This document shows, piece by piece, positions 7,851 to 16,063 of a stretch of DNA of 64,000 nucleotides. The position numbers and the translations under genes were made by a program. Within the stretch, counting starts at the first letter, position 1. The number at the start of each line of letters is the position of its first letter. The stretch is from JAOPZW01 sp963707695. Lineage in GTDB: Bacteria; Actinomycetota; Thermoleophilia; Solirubrobacterales; Solirubrobacteraceae. The notes below the pieces were generated by a model. The model searched no databases, was not told the DNA's origin, and saw only the letters and a program-made list of their open reading frames with translations. The stretch spans positions 434,001 through 498,000 of the forward strand of contig CAVPQY010000004.1 of assembly GCA_963707695.1 (NCBI GenBank). Reading direction: 5' to 3'.

Positions 7851-9098
7851 CTAGGCGGCGGCGGCCACCTGCGGCACGACCTCGTCGAGGAACGCGTCGA
7901 CGTCCGCGTCGATCTCGTAGCTCGTGAACGTCCCGCGGACGGCGTCGAGGGTCTTCAGGCCGTCGCCCGTGATGACGAGCACGACGCGCTCGTCGCGGGC
8001 GATCGCCCCCGCCTCGGCGAGCTTGGCCAGCGTCGCGGTCGTCACGCCGCCGGCGGTCTCCGTGAAGATCCCGGTCGTCTCGCCCAGCAGGCGGATGCCG
8101 GCGCGGATCTCGTCGTCGGTGACGGCCTCGATCGAGCCGCCCGTGTCCCGCGCGGTGTCCAGGGCGTACGGCCCGTCGGCGGGCGAGCCGATCGCCAGCG
8201 ACTTGGCGATCGTATGGGGCTTGACCGGCACGCAGCGGTCGTCGCCGCGCGCCCAGGCCGAGGCGACCGGCGCGCACCCCGTGGCCTGCGCGCCCTGCAT
8301 GGCGGGCAGCGGCCCGTCGACGAGCCCGAGGTCGCGCAGCTCGCCGAAGCCCTTGGCGACCTTCGTGAAGAGCGACCCCGAGGCGATCGGCGCCACGACC
8401 CGGTCCGGCAGCTCCCATCCGAGCTGCTCGGCCACCTCGTAGGCGATGGTCTTCGAGCCCTCGGCGTAGAAGGGGCGCAGGTTGACGTTCACGAACGCCC
8501 AGCCCTCGCGCTCCCCGCTGACCTCGGTGACGAGCCGGTTGACGTCGTCGTAGGTGCCGCGGACCTTGACGAGGGTCGTGCCGTAGGCGGCGTTCCCGAG
8601 GACCTTCTGCTCCTCGAGGTCGGACGGGATGAAGACGTAGCTCGGCAGCCCGAGCGCGGCGGCGCGGGCTGCGACGGCGTTGGCGAGGTTCCCGGTCGAG
8701 CAGCAGCCGAGCGTGTCGAAGCCCAGCTCGAGCGCCGCCTGCGCCGCGATCGCCACGACGCGGTCCTTGAACGAGTGCGTCGGGTTGGCGGTGTCGTTCT
8801 TGACCCACACCTCGCCCAGGCCGAGGCGCTCGGCCAGGCGGTCGGCGCGCACGAGCGGCGTGAGGCCGGGCGGCAGCGGGTCACCCACGCCCGGAGCCGC
8901 CGCCGGCAGCAGGTCGGCGTAGCGCCACAGGCTCTGCGGGCCCGCCTGGATGCGGCGCCGGAGCGCCGCCGGATCCTCCGCGAGCGCCGCGTGGTCGTAG
9001 GCGACCTCCACGGGCCCGAAGCAGCGGGTGCACACGTAGCGTGCCTCCGCCTCGTAGTGCTCGCCGCACGCGCGGCACCTCAGTCCGATGACTCCCAT
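7851..9098 (-). CDS. thrC: Threonine synthase (SAM-riboswitch controlled)
   Basis: 415 aa, fold-type II PLP enzyme. An N-terminal zinc ribbon (Cys8, Cys11, Cys23, Cys26) precedes the catalytic domain; PLP lysine is Lys111 in 'THSFKDRV', and 'CCSTGNLANAV' is the phosphate/substrate loop. Converts O-phosphohomoserine to threonine. The start at 9098 follows GGAGG with seven bases of spacing; longer reading frames upstream run through the riboswitch and are not real. Directly preceded by a SAM-I riboswitch and terminator, which is unexpected for a threonine gene: the S-box usually controls methionine or SAM synthesis. A related gamma-replacement activity feeding methionine synthesis therefore cannot be excluded from sequence alone. 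Confidence 0.88.
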   Translation of the reverse strand: MGVIGLRCRACGEHYEAEARYVCTRCFGPVEVAYDHAALAEDPAALRRRIQAGPQSLWRYADLLPAAAPGVGDPLPPGLTPLVRADRLAERLGLGEVWVKNDTANPTHSFKDRVVAIAAQAALELGFDTLGCCSTGNLANAVAARAAALGLPSYVFIPSDLEEQKVLGNAAYGTTLVKVRGTYDDVNRLVTEVSGEREGWAFVNVNLRPFYAEGSKTIAYEVAEQLGWELPDRVVAPIASGSLFTKVAKGFGELRDLGLVDGPLPAMQGAQATGCAPVASAWARGDDRCVPVKPHTIAKSLAIGSPADGPYALDTARDTGGSIEAVTDDEIRAGIRLLGETTGIFTETAGGVTTATLAKLAEAGAIARDERVVLVITGDGLKTLDAVRGTFTSYEIDADVDAFLDEVVPQVAAAA

Positions 9099-9099
9099 C

Positions 9100-9128
9100 A
9101 AAAAACCTCCGCCGGTGCGTGGCGGAGG
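9100..9128 (-). terminator. Riboswitch expression platform: intrinsic terminator that also hides the thrC SD
   Basis: On the minus strand CCTCCGCC (9128-9121), loop ACGCACC, GGCGGAGG (9113-9106), then six T (9105-9100): an 8-bp perfect stem with U-tract. The 3' arm contains GGAGG, the thrC Shine-Dalgarno, seven bases before the ATG at 9098. Forming the hairpin would both stop transcription and block initiation. A competing 6-bp pairing of CGGAGG (9146-9141) with CCTCCG (9128-9123) is a candidate antiterminator. Confidence 0.88.
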
Positions 9129-9148
9129 TGGTCTGGAGGTCCTCCGGC

Positions 9149-9242
9149 CACATCTCACAGGAATTGGCACCGTTCTCGTCGCTTGCGCGGCGAGTGGTTG
9201 CCGGGGTTTCATCGGGCCAGTCCCTCCACCCCTCTGGATGCG
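9149..9242 (-). promoter_or_regulatory. SAM-I (S-box) riboswitch aptamer
   Basis: Read on the minus strand. P1 pairs CGCATC (9242-9237) with GATGTG (9154-9149). Then come AGAG, the highly conserved GGTGGAGGGACTGGCCC (9230-9214), GATGAAACCCCGGCAACC (9213-9196), a variable P3/P4 arm, and GGTGCCAATTCC (9171-9160). These are the invariant S-box core blocks in the right order and spacing. Binds S-adenosylmethionine; by family logic ligand stabilises P1 and lets the downstream terminator form. Lies between the thrC promoter and thrC. Confidence 0.93.
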
Positions 9243-9260
9243 TCCAGCTATGTCCGCAGG

Positions 9261-9288
9261 ACCCTAGCAGGCGCTCGTGCAGGCGCAA
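9261..9288 (-). promoter_or_regulatory. Probable promoter of the riboswitch-thrC transcript
   Basis: -35 like TTGCGC (9288-9283), 16-base spacer, -10 like TAGGGT (9266-9261) on the minus strand. Start of transcription would fall near 9254-9256, just ahead of the aptamer. Matches are partial, but the position is right. Confidence 0.45.
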
Positions 9289-9307
9289 GACCCGCCTGGC
9301 CATGGCC

Positions 9308-9313
9308 TATCAT
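9308..9313 (+). promoter_or_regulatory. -10 element upstream of corA
   Basis: TATCAT, seven bases before a GTG at 9321. That GTG is not in the corA frame; see the corA entry. Back-to-back with the thrC promoter. Confidence 0.4.
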
Positions 9314-9351
9314 GGTCCGTGTGACGACCCTCGAGGACCCGTTCAGTCCCC

Positions 9352-10368
9352 GTGCCGAACCTGCCCCGTCCCCGGTTCGGTCGAGCGTCGCGATCCCGCG
9401 GCGCGGTCGCCGCGCGCCCGGCTGAGCCCGAGGCCCTCAACGTCGAGGTCATCGAGTACGAGTCCGCCGACGGCGGGGCGGCGCTGCGCTGGGTCAACAT
9501 CGAGCGCCCGCGCCAGAGCGACCGCGCGTGGCTCGAGGAGCACTACGCCTTCCACCCGCTGGACTACGAGGACGTCTTCTCGCGCAACCAGCGCCCGAAG
9601 GTCGACGAGTACGACGACTACCTCTTCGTCGTGCTGCAGTTCCCGGTCTTCGACAAGACCGTCGGGCGCCTGAACGCGGCCGAGGTCGACATCTTCGTCG
9701 GGCCGGACTTCGTCGTCACGCTGCCGAACTCGCCGCTGCCGCCGATCGAGTACCTCTTCGAGCGCTGCCGCACGCGCGAGGACGTCCGCGAGCAGCTCTT
9801 CTCCAAGGGCGCCGGCTACCTGCTCTACAAGATCGTCGACGACTGCGTCGACGCCTCGTTCCCGATGCTGCGGAAGATGGGGAACAAGCTCGAGCACCTC
9901 GAGGAGGACATCTTCGAGGGCGGGCGCTCGCGCGAGGTCGTGCGCGACATCTCGAACGTCAAGCAGGAGATCATCAACTTCCGCAAGGTCGTCCGCCCGC
10001 AGCGGGCCGCCCTGCGCGACCTGGAGCGCACGAAGCGCTACGTGCCCGAGGACCTCGAGATCTACTTCGACGACATCAACGACGCCTCCGAGCGCATCTG
10101 GGACATGCTCGAGAACTTCAAGGAGGTCGTCGAGGCGCTCGAGTCGACGAACGAGGCCGTGCTCTCCCACGAGCTGAACGACACGTTCCGGATCCTCACC
10201 GCGATCAGCGTCGTGGTCCTGCCGCTGACGCTCATCGCGAGCATCTGGGGCATGAACAACCACGTCCCGGGCGAGGGCACCACCGAGGGCTTCTGGATCG
10301 TGGTGGCGACCATGGTCGTCTGCCTGGTCGGCATGGTCCTCGTCTTCCGCCGGCGCGGCTGGCTGTAG
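9352..10368 (+). CDS. corA: CorA-family magnesium/divalent cation channel
   Basis: 338 aa. Large cytoplasmic N-terminal funnel domain with the long coiled helix (about 190-280), then two membrane helices (about 281-299 and 315-334) around the signature 'GMN' at 300-302 in 'IWGMNNHVPGE', and a basic C-terminus. Pentameric Mg2+ uptake channel by family. The first in-frame start is GTG 9352, without a ribosome binding site. A better promoter-start pair (TATCAT 9308-9313 then GTG 9321) points to a different frame that stops at 9425. A single-base error between 9321 and 9425 would join that start to CorA, so the N-terminus is uncertain. Confidence 0.9.
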   Translation: MPNLPRPRFGRASRSRGAVAARPAEPEALNVEVIEYESADGGAALRWVNIERPRQSDRAWLEEHYAFHPLDYEDVFSRNQRPKVDEYDDYLFVVLQFPVFDKTVGRLNAAEVDIFVGPDFVVTLPNSPLPPIEYLFERCRTREDVREQLFSKGAGYLLYKIVDDCVDASFPMLRKMGNKLEHLEEDIFEGGRSREVVRDISNVKQEIINFRKVVRPQRAALRDLERTKRYVPEDLEIYFDDINDASERIWDMLENFKEVVEALESTNEAVLSHELNDTFRILTAISVVVLPLTLIASIWGMNNHVPGEGTTEGFWIVVATMVVCLVGMVLVFRRRGWL

Positions 10369-10395
10369 GACCGTGGAAGAGAGCTCCTCGGCGCA

Positions 10396-10433
10396 CCGCC
10401 GGCCGTCGTGTGACGAAGGAGAAGGGCCGGCGG
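10396..10433. terminator. Candidate terminator after corA
   Basis: CCGCCGGCC (10396-10404) and GGCCGGCGG (10425-10433) form a 9-bp perfect stem with a 20-base loop, starting 28 bases after the corA stop. No U-tract. The rest of the 219-base gap to the next gene shows nothing else apart from the -10 element at 10576. Confidence 0.35.
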
Positions 10434-10575
10434 CGCGTCGTGGGCGACCGCGGGGAGAGGTGCTGCTGGCGGTCGTCGGTCTCGAGGAGTCGTTGACGGC
10501 ATCCTCGCGCCGCGGGGCGCGGCGTTCGGTCGGGCCATCAGGCGTCCGGGGGTGCGGGAGGCCGCACCTCCCTGG

Positions 10576-10581
10576 TACAAC
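10576..10581 (+). promoter_or_regulatory. -10 element of the lipid kinase gene (probably leaderless)
   Basis: TACAAC, six bases before GTG 10588. Weak last position. Confidence 0.35.
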
Positions 10582-10587
10582 CGCGCC

Positions 10588-11565
10588 GTGAGCCTCGTCG
10601 ACGAGCCGTCCGCGGACCCGGCGCCGGGCCTCGCGCCCGACGTACGGCGCCGCCGCGTGATGGTCGTGGTCAACCCGCACGCGACCACCGTGTCGGACCG
10701 CCTGCGCTCCCTCGTCGTCCACGCGCTGTCGGCGCGCTACGAGATCGCGGCGGTCGACACGCAGCGCCAGGGCCACGCGATCGAGCTGGCCCGGGCCGCC
10801 GCATCGGACGGCTTCGACGCGGTCGTCGCCCTCGGCGGCGACGGGACCGTCAACGAGGTGGCCAACGGCCTCATGGGCTCCGACGTCGCGCTGCTGGCGC
10901 TGCCCGGCGGCGCGACGAACGTGTTCGCGAAGGTCGTCGGCATCCCCGGCGACCTCGTCGACGCGACCGAGCACGTCCTGGGGCTGGCCGACGACTGGCG
11001 CGTGCGGCGCGTCGACGTGGCGCTCGTCAACGGACGGGGCTTCCTCTTCTCGGCCGGGGTCGGGCTCGACGCCGCCGTCGTGCGCCACTGCGACGCGCAC
11101 CCGAAGGCCAAGGCGCGCTTCAAGCAGTCCTACTTCGCGGCGGCCGCGGTCGTGACGTTCGGGCAGGAGTACCTCGTGCACCCACCGCGCCTGGAGACGG
11201 AGGTCGGCGGGCGCCGGATCCCGGGCGTGACGTCCGTCGTCCAGAACGGCGAGGTCTTCACGTACTTCAACGCCAGGCCGCTCCGCGTCGTCGAGGGCGT
11301 GACCCTCGACGACGGCCTGCTCGGCGGCGCGGTCCTGCAGCGCGCGACGCCGCTCGACGTCCCGGGCGTCGCCGTGCGGATCCTCTCGCGGCGCCTCAGC
11401 GTCCTGCGCCACCGGCGCGTGACCGGGTGGGCGGGTGCGCCCGAGGCCGTCGTGCGCTCGCTCGACGGGCGCAGCGTGCCGCTCGAGGTCGACGGCGACC
11501 ACCTCGGCGACGTCGTCGAGGCCCGCTTCTCCGTCGTCCCCCGCGCGCTGGCCGTCGTCGCCTAG
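10588..11565 (+). CDS. Diacylglycerol/sphingosine kinase-family lipid kinase
   Basis: 325 aa, usual length for the family. DAGK catalytic domain: 'VMVVVNPHATT' (24-34), nucleotide motif 'ALGGDGTVNEVANGL' (81-95, GGDGT at 83-87), 'LPGGATNVFAK' , then the C-terminal beta-sandwich. Phosphorylates a lipid hydroxyl (diacylglycerol, or a phosphatidylinositol-type precursor in actinobacteria) at the membrane face. Start GTG 10588 is preferred over 10552 because a TACAAC element sits six bases before it and no ribosome binding site is seen for either. Convergent with the acyl-CoA synthetase gene, 17 bases away. Confidence 0.88.
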   Translation: MSLVDEPSADPAPGLAPDVRRRRVMVVVNPHATTVSDRLRSLVVHALSARYEIAAVDTQRQGHAIELARAAASDGFDAVVALGGDGTVNEVANGLMGSDVALLALPGGATNVFAKVVGIPGDLVDATEHVLGLADDWRVRRVDVALVNGRGFLFSAGVGLDAAVVRHCDAHPKAKARFKQSYFAAAAVVTFGQEYLVHPPRLETEVGGRRIPGVTSVVQNGEVFTYFNARPLRVVEGVTLDDGLLGGAVLQRATPLDVPGVAVRILSRRLSVLRHRRVTGWAGAPEAVVRSLDGRSVPLEVDGDHLGDVVEARFSVVPRALAVVA

Positions 11566-11582
11566 CCGGGCGGATCTCGCCG

Positions 11583-13157
11583 CTACCGGGCGGCCGCGCC
11601 CTCGGGGTCGCCCTCGGCCAGGTCCGCGTGGGCCGCGCGCAGCTCGCGCTTGAGGATCTTGCCGCTGGGGTTCTTCGGCAGCGCGTCGGCGAGGACGACG
11701 TACTTCGGGACCTTGAAGGCCGCCAGGCGCTCGCGGCAGAACCCGACGAGCTCGTCCCCGGCCGGCGCGCGCCCGTCCCGGGCGACGACGACCGCGGTGA
11801 CGGCCTCGATCCAGTACGGGTGGCGGATGCCGAAGACGGCGCACTCGGCGACGGCCGGGTGCTCGTAGAGCACCTCCTCGACCTCGCGGCTGGCCACGTT
11901 CTCGCCGCCGGTCTTGATCATGTCCTTCTTGCGGTCGACGATCGTGACGTAGCCCTCCTCGTCGAGGGTGCCGAGGTCGCCCGAGTGGAACCAGCCGCCC
12001 GCGAAGCTCTCGGCCGTCTTCTCGGGGTCACGCCAGTAGCCGAGGGTGGCGTGGGGGCTGCGGTGGACGAGCTCGCCGAGCTCGCCGGGGGCGACGTCAC
12101 GGCCCTCGTCGTCGACGACGCGCGTCTGGACCAGGAGCGCCGCGCGCCCCGCCGAGCCGGCCTTGCGGACCTGGTCCTCCGGGCGCAGCACCGTGGCCAG
12201 CGGCGACATCTCGGTCTGCCCGTAGAAGTTGAAGAGGCGCACCTGCGGCAGGCGCTCCCCGAGCTCGTGGAGCACCTCGACGGGCATGATCGCGGCGCCG
12301 TAGTAGCCCTTCCGCAGCGAGCCGAGGTCATGGTCGTCGAACGAGGGCGAGCGCAGGAGCGAGATCCAGACCGTCGGCGGGCAGAAGAGCTTCGTCGCGC
12401 CGTGGCGCTCGACCGCCGCCAGCAGCGCCTCGGGCTCGGGCGCGGGCAGGATGACGTTCGTCGCGCCGACCATCACGTCGGGGACGAGGAACGCGTGCTG
12501 CTGGGCGACGTGGAAGAGCGGCAGCGCGTGGACCTCCACGTCGTCGTGGCGCATCTCGCCGTCCACGGCGATGCTCGCGCAGTTGGCCAGGAGGCTGCGG
12601 CTGGTCATGATCGCGCCCTTCGGGCGGGACTCCGTGCCGCTCGTGTACATGAGCTGCACGGGGTCGTCGTCGGCCACCGCCGCCTCGGGGTCCGACGTGT
12701 CCGGGTGGGCGGCGAGCGCGGCGTACGGCTCCCACCCCGCGCGCGCGGGCCCGAGCGCGACGCGGACCGCCACGCGGTCGCCGTCGGCGAGGCCCAGGGC
12801 CTCCTCGGCGACGTCGGCGAGCCCCTCGCCGGCGACGAGCCCGACGGCCTCGCTGTGATCGAGGACGAACGCGACGTCGCCGCCGGTGAGCATGAAGTTC
12901 ACCGGCACGAGGACCGCGCCGAGCTTCGCGGCGGCGAAGACGACCACGACGTACTCGCGGCAGTTGCGCGACAGCAGCCCGACGCGGTCGCCCTGCCGGA
13001 CGCCGCGGGCGGCGAGCGCGTTCGCGACGCGGCTGGCCTCGGCGTCGAGCTCGGCGTAGGTCTGGCGCACCTCCCCCGCGATGAGCGCGACCTTGCCGCC
13101 GTCGCGGGCGGCGGTGCGGCGCAGGACGTCGGCGAGCGAGTTCGAGCGCGGGTCCAT
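11583..13157 (-). CDS. AMP-forming acyl-CoA synthetase (ANL superfamily)
   Basis: 524 aa. Adenylation loop 'YTSGTESRPKG' at 171-181, 'YGQTE' , 'GWFHSGDLG' and 'DRKKDMIKTGGENV' (hinge and CoA-binding region), and the C-terminal catalytic lysine Lys500 in 'NPSGKILKREL'. Activates a carboxylic acid to its acyl-AMP and then acyl-CoA. The 'GGENVASREVEEVLYEHP' region is typical of medium/long-chain fatty acyl-CoA ligases (FadD-like), but chain length cannot be read from sequence. A TAGCGT element six bases before the ATG suggests leaderless transcription. Confidence 0.9.
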   Translation of the reverse strand: MDPRSNSLADVLRRTAARDGGKVALIAGEVRQTYAELDAEASRVANALAARGVRQGDRVGLLSRNCREYVVVVFAAAKLGAVLVPVNFMLTGGDVAFVLDHSEAVGLVAGEGLADVAEEALGLADGDRVAVRVALGPARAGWEPYAALAAHPDTSDPEAAVADDDPVQLMYTSGTESRPKGAIMTSRSLLANCASIAVDGEMRHDDVEVHALPLFHVAQQHAFLVPDVMVGATNVILPAPEPEALLAAVERHGATKLFCPPTVWISLLRSPSFDDHDLGSLRKGYYGAAIMPVEVLHELGERLPQVRLFNFYGQTEMSPLATVLRPEDQVRKAGSAGRAALLVQTRVVDDEGRDVAPGELGELVHRSPHATLGYWRDPEKTAESFAGGWFHSGDLGTLDEEGYVTIVDRKKDMIKTGGENVASREVEEVLYEHPAVAECAVFGIRHPYWIEAVTAVVVARDGRAPAGDELVGFCRERLAAFKVPKYVVLADALPKNPSGKILKRELRAAHADLAEGDPEGAAAR

Positions 13158-13163
13158 GGCCCG

Positions 13164-13169
13164 ACGCTA
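13164..13169 (-). promoter_or_regulatory. -10 element of the acyl-CoA synthetase gene
   Basis: TAGCGT on the minus strand, six bases from ATG 13157; identical hexamer to that of ligD. Confidence 0.45.
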
Positions 13170-13273
13170 CCGGCCACGATGGCGTGCGGCGAGGGTGGTG
13201 CGTGCCGGGTTGCACGGCCGGGCTCCGGCGTGGGACGGTGGCCGCGACCGCCGTTCCCCAGCAGGAGGCCGAC

Positions 13274-13594
13274 ATGCCGAGGTTCCTCATCGAGGCGACG
13301 TACACCGCGCAGGGCGTCACGGGCGTCAGGTCGGGCGGCGGGTCGGCCCGCCGCGACGCGATCGTCCACCTGGCCGAGAGCGTGGGCGGGCGGATGGAGA
13401 GCTTCGACTTCGCGTTCGGCCGGTCGGACGTCGTCACGATCTGCGAGCTGCCCGACAACGCGGCCGCGGCGGCGGTCATCCTCGCCGTGAACGGCTCGGG
13501 CGCGGTGAACGCGCGGACGACCGTCCTGCTGAGCCCCGAGGAGGTCGACCGGGCCGCCCAGCAGTCGGCGGACTACCGGGCGCCGGGCACGTAG
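13274..13594 (+). CDS. GYD-domain protein
   Basis: 106 aa, small alpha/beta ferredoxin-like protein. Opens 'PRFLIEATYTAQGVTGV', then 'RRDAIVHLAESVGGRMESFDFAFGRSDVV', which is the GYD domain pattern (the family is named for Gly-Tyr-Asp; here the corresponding site reads G-R-S-D). Function unknown in the family. ATG 13274 is chosen for the GGAGG at 13264-13268, five bases upstream; the longer frame from 13184 lacks such a site. Convergent with rel. Confidence 0.8.
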   Translation: MPRFLIEATYTAQGVTGVRSGGGSARRDAIVHLAESVGGRMESFDFAFGRSDVVTICELPDNAAAAAVILAVNGSGAVNARTTVLLSPEEVDRAAQQSADYRAPGT

Positions 13595-13610
13595 CCGCGG
13601 CGCCCGCGAG

Positions 13611-16001
13611 CTACCCCGCGCCGGGGGTGACCCGGTACGCGTCGAACACCGCGTCGATGTTGCGCAGGCGCGTGACGGTGCCCTTGAGCGCCGACGTGTC
13701 GGCGACCTCGACGACGAAGCGGTTCTTCACCATCGGGCCGCTGACGATGCAGCGCGCCTCGACGATGTTGATCCCGTGCTCGGCCAGGGTCCGGGAGAGG
13801 TCCTCGAGCAGCCGGTGGCGGTCCCACGCGTCGATCTGGAGCTCGACCCGGAAGGCCTGCTCGTGCTCGCCCTCCCAGTGCACGCGGACGAAGCGCTCGG
13901 GGTCCTTGCGCAGGGCGGCGGTGTTCGGGCAGTCGTCGCGGTGGATGGTGATCCCGCGCCCCAGGGAGACGTAGCCGACGATCGGGTCGCCCGGCACCGG
14001 GCGACAGCACTTGGCCAGGCGGAGCATCACGTCGTCGACGCCGTCGACCTTGATGCCGTAGGAGCTCGAGGCGCCCGTCGGCTGGCGGCGCGGGCGGCTC
14101 GAGGAGACGAGCTCCTCGACCGGGTCGCGGTCGGCCTCGGCCGCCTCGCCCTGCTTGAGGCGCTGCAGGACCTTGTTGACGACGACCTTCGGGCTGATCT
14201 TCGCGCCGCCGAGCGCGATGTAGAAGTCGTCGGCCTTGCGGAAGCCCATCTCACGGATGACGTCGGCCAGCAGCGGCGAGCCCGTGATCTTCTGGGCGGG
14301 CAGCCCGGCCTTGCGCAGGTGCTCCTGGAGCAGGTCGCGGCCGGTGTGCTCGGTGTCCTCGCGCGACTCGGCCTTGAACCACTGCTTGATCTTGTTGCGC
14401 GCGCGGGTCGTCTTGACCACCGCGAGCCAGTCGCGCGACGGGCCGCGGTCGCGCTTGGAGGTCAGCACCTCGACGATGTCGCCGCTCTTGAGCGCGTAGT
14501 TCAGCGGCACGATCTTGCCGTTGACCTTCGCGCCGACGCAGCGGTGGCCCAGCTCGGTGTGGATCTCGTAGGCGAAGTCCAGCGGCGTGGCCCCCGCGGC
14601 GAGCGACTTGACCTCGCCGCGCGGCGTGAAGACGAAGACCTCCTCGTCGAAGAGGTCGACCTTCAGCGTCTCCATGAACTCGCGCGGGTCGTCGAGGTCC
14701 TGCTGCCAGTCCAGGACGCGGCGCAGCCACTTGAGCTTGTCCTCCGACCCGAGCCCGCCCGCCGCGCGAGCGCCCGTCGCGCCCTCCTTGTAGATCCAGT
14801 GCGCGGCGACGCCGTACTCGGCCATGTCGTGCATGTCGCGGGTGCGGACCTGGATCTCGAGGGGCAGCCCCTCGGGCCCGATCACCGTCGTGTGCAGCGA
14901 CTGGTACATGTTGAACTTCGGCATCGCGATGAAGTCCTTGAAGCGCCCGGGGAGCGGCTTCCACAGCGAGTGGATGACGCCGATCGCCCCGTAGCAGTCC
15001 TTCACCGAGTCGACGAGGACCCGCATGGCCGTGAGGTCGTAGATCTCGTTGAACTCGCGGCCCTTCTTCGTCATCTTCGAGTAGATGGAGTAGAAGTGCT
15101 TCGCCCGGCCGGAGATCGCGGCCGTGATGCCGAGGCCCTCGAGCTCGGACGAGAGCTCGCCGCCGGCGCTCTGCACGTAGGCCTCGCGCTCCTCGCGCTG
15201 CTGGTTGACCAGGCCCTTGATCTCCTGGTACTTGCGCGGGTGCAGCGTGGCGAAGGCGAGGTCCTCCAGCTCCCACTTGATGGCGTGGATGCCGAGCCGG
15301 TGCGCGATGGGCGCGTAGATGTCCAAGGTCTCCTTGGCCTTGTCGATCTGCTTCTGCTTCGGCATCGCGCCGATCGTGCGCATGTTGTGCAGCCGGTCGG
15401 CGAGCTTGATCAAGATGACCCGGATGTCCGTGGCCATCGCGACCATCATCTTGCGGTAGTTCTCGGCCTGCGCCTCGTCGCGCGAGGTGAACGTGATCCC
15501 GGTGAGCTTCGTGACGCCGTCGACGAGCGTCGCGACCTCCTCCCCGTAGCGCTCGCGGACCTCGTCGATCGAGGCGGACGTGTCCTCGACGGTGTCGTGC
15601 AGCAGCGCCGCGCACAGCGTCTCGGTGTCCAGGCGCATGCCCGCGCAGATCTTGGCCACGCCGACCGGGTGGACGATGAACTCCTCACCCGACTTGCGGC
15701 GCTGGTCGGCGTGGTGCTCGCAGGAGAAGCGGAAGGCGTCCTCGACCCGGGCCCGGTCGATCTCGACGGCCGCGTCCTCGGCGTGCTCCTCGACGATCGC
15801 GAAGAGGTCGCCGAGCAGGCGGCGCTCGGCGGGCGTGAGGTCGGAGCGACCGGCGGGCGGCGCGGCCTCGGGGTGCTCGACGCGGTCCACGGGCGGCCGC
15901 TCCTCGGGCGACCGCGCGGCGCCGTCGGCCGAGACCTTCGCGGCCGTCTTGCCGGCGGTGCGGCGCCGCTGCGCCCGGGTTCCCTGGGTCTCGGAGGCCA
16001 C
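13611..16001 (-). CDS. rel: Bifunctional (p)ppGpp synthetase/hydrolase
   Basis: 796 aa, long-RSH type. After a basic, low-complexity head of about 55 residues come the HD hydrolase domain (His135-Asp136 in 'LLHDTVEDT'), the synthetase domain ('DLTAMRVLVDSVKDCYG', 'RFKDFIAMPKFNMYQSLH'), TGS ('VFTPRGEVKSLAAGATPLDFAY', about 435-500), a conserved zinc-finger-like Cys pair ('KCCRPVPGD') and ACT (about 715-790). The RFKD motif and intact HD mark a bifunctional Rel rather than a synthetase-only RelA. Start GTG 16001 is supported by GGAGG five bases upstream. Longer frames in the same register cross recJ and are artefacts. Follows recJ by 62 bases. Confidence 0.95.
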   Translation of the reverse strand: MASETQGTRAQRRRTAGKTAAKVSADGAARSPEERPPVDRVEHPEAAPPAGRSDLTPAERRLLGDLFAIVEEHAEDAAVEIDRARVEDAFRFSCEHHADQRRKSGEEFIVHPVGVAKICAGMRLDTETLCAALLHDTVEDTSASIDEVRERYGEEVATLVDGVTKLTGITFTSRDEAQAENYRKMMVAMATDIRVILIKLADRLHNMRTIGAMPKQKQIDKAKETLDIYAPIAHRLGIHAIKWELEDLAFATLHPRKYQEIKGLVNQQREEREAYVQSAGGELSSELEGLGITAAISGRAKHFYSIYSKMTKKGREFNEIYDLTAMRVLVDSVKDCYGAIGVIHSLWKPLPGRFKDFIAMPKFNMYQSLHTTVIGPEGLPLEIQVRTRDMHDMAEYGVAAHWIYKEGATGARAAGGLGSEDKLKWLRRVLDWQQDLDDPREFMETLKVDLFDEEVFVFTPRGEVKSLAAGATPLDFAYEIHTELGHRCVGAKVNGKIVPLNYALKSGDIVEVLTSKRDRGPSRDWLAVVKTTRARNKIKQWFKAESREDTEHTGRDLLQEHLRKAGLPAQKITGSPLLADVIREMGFRKADDFYIALGGAKISPKVVVNKVLQRLKQGEAAEADRDPVEELVSSSRPRRQPTGASSSYGIKVDGVDDVMLRLAKCCRPVPGDPIVGYVSLGRGITIHRDDCPNTAALRKDPERFVRVHWEGEHEQAFRVELQIDAWDRHRLLEDLSRTLAEHGINIVEARCIVSGPMVKNRFVVEVADTSALKGTVTRLRNIDAVFDAYRVTPGAG

Positions 16002-16063
16002 CTCATCCTCCAGGGTACCCCGCGCGGCGGGCGGCGTCGGCGGGTGTCCGTCCGGCCCCGCGC

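Noticed and set aside
8881..9303. Minus-strand frame of 140 codons crossing the thrC leader
   Set aside because: It consists of the SAM-I aptamer, terminator and the N-terminal thrC sequence in another frame.
10373..10591. 72-codon plus-strand frame between corA and the lipid kinase
   Set aside because: No SD, low-complexity Arg/Gly/Ser product, overlaps a terminator-like stem and the lipid kinase start.
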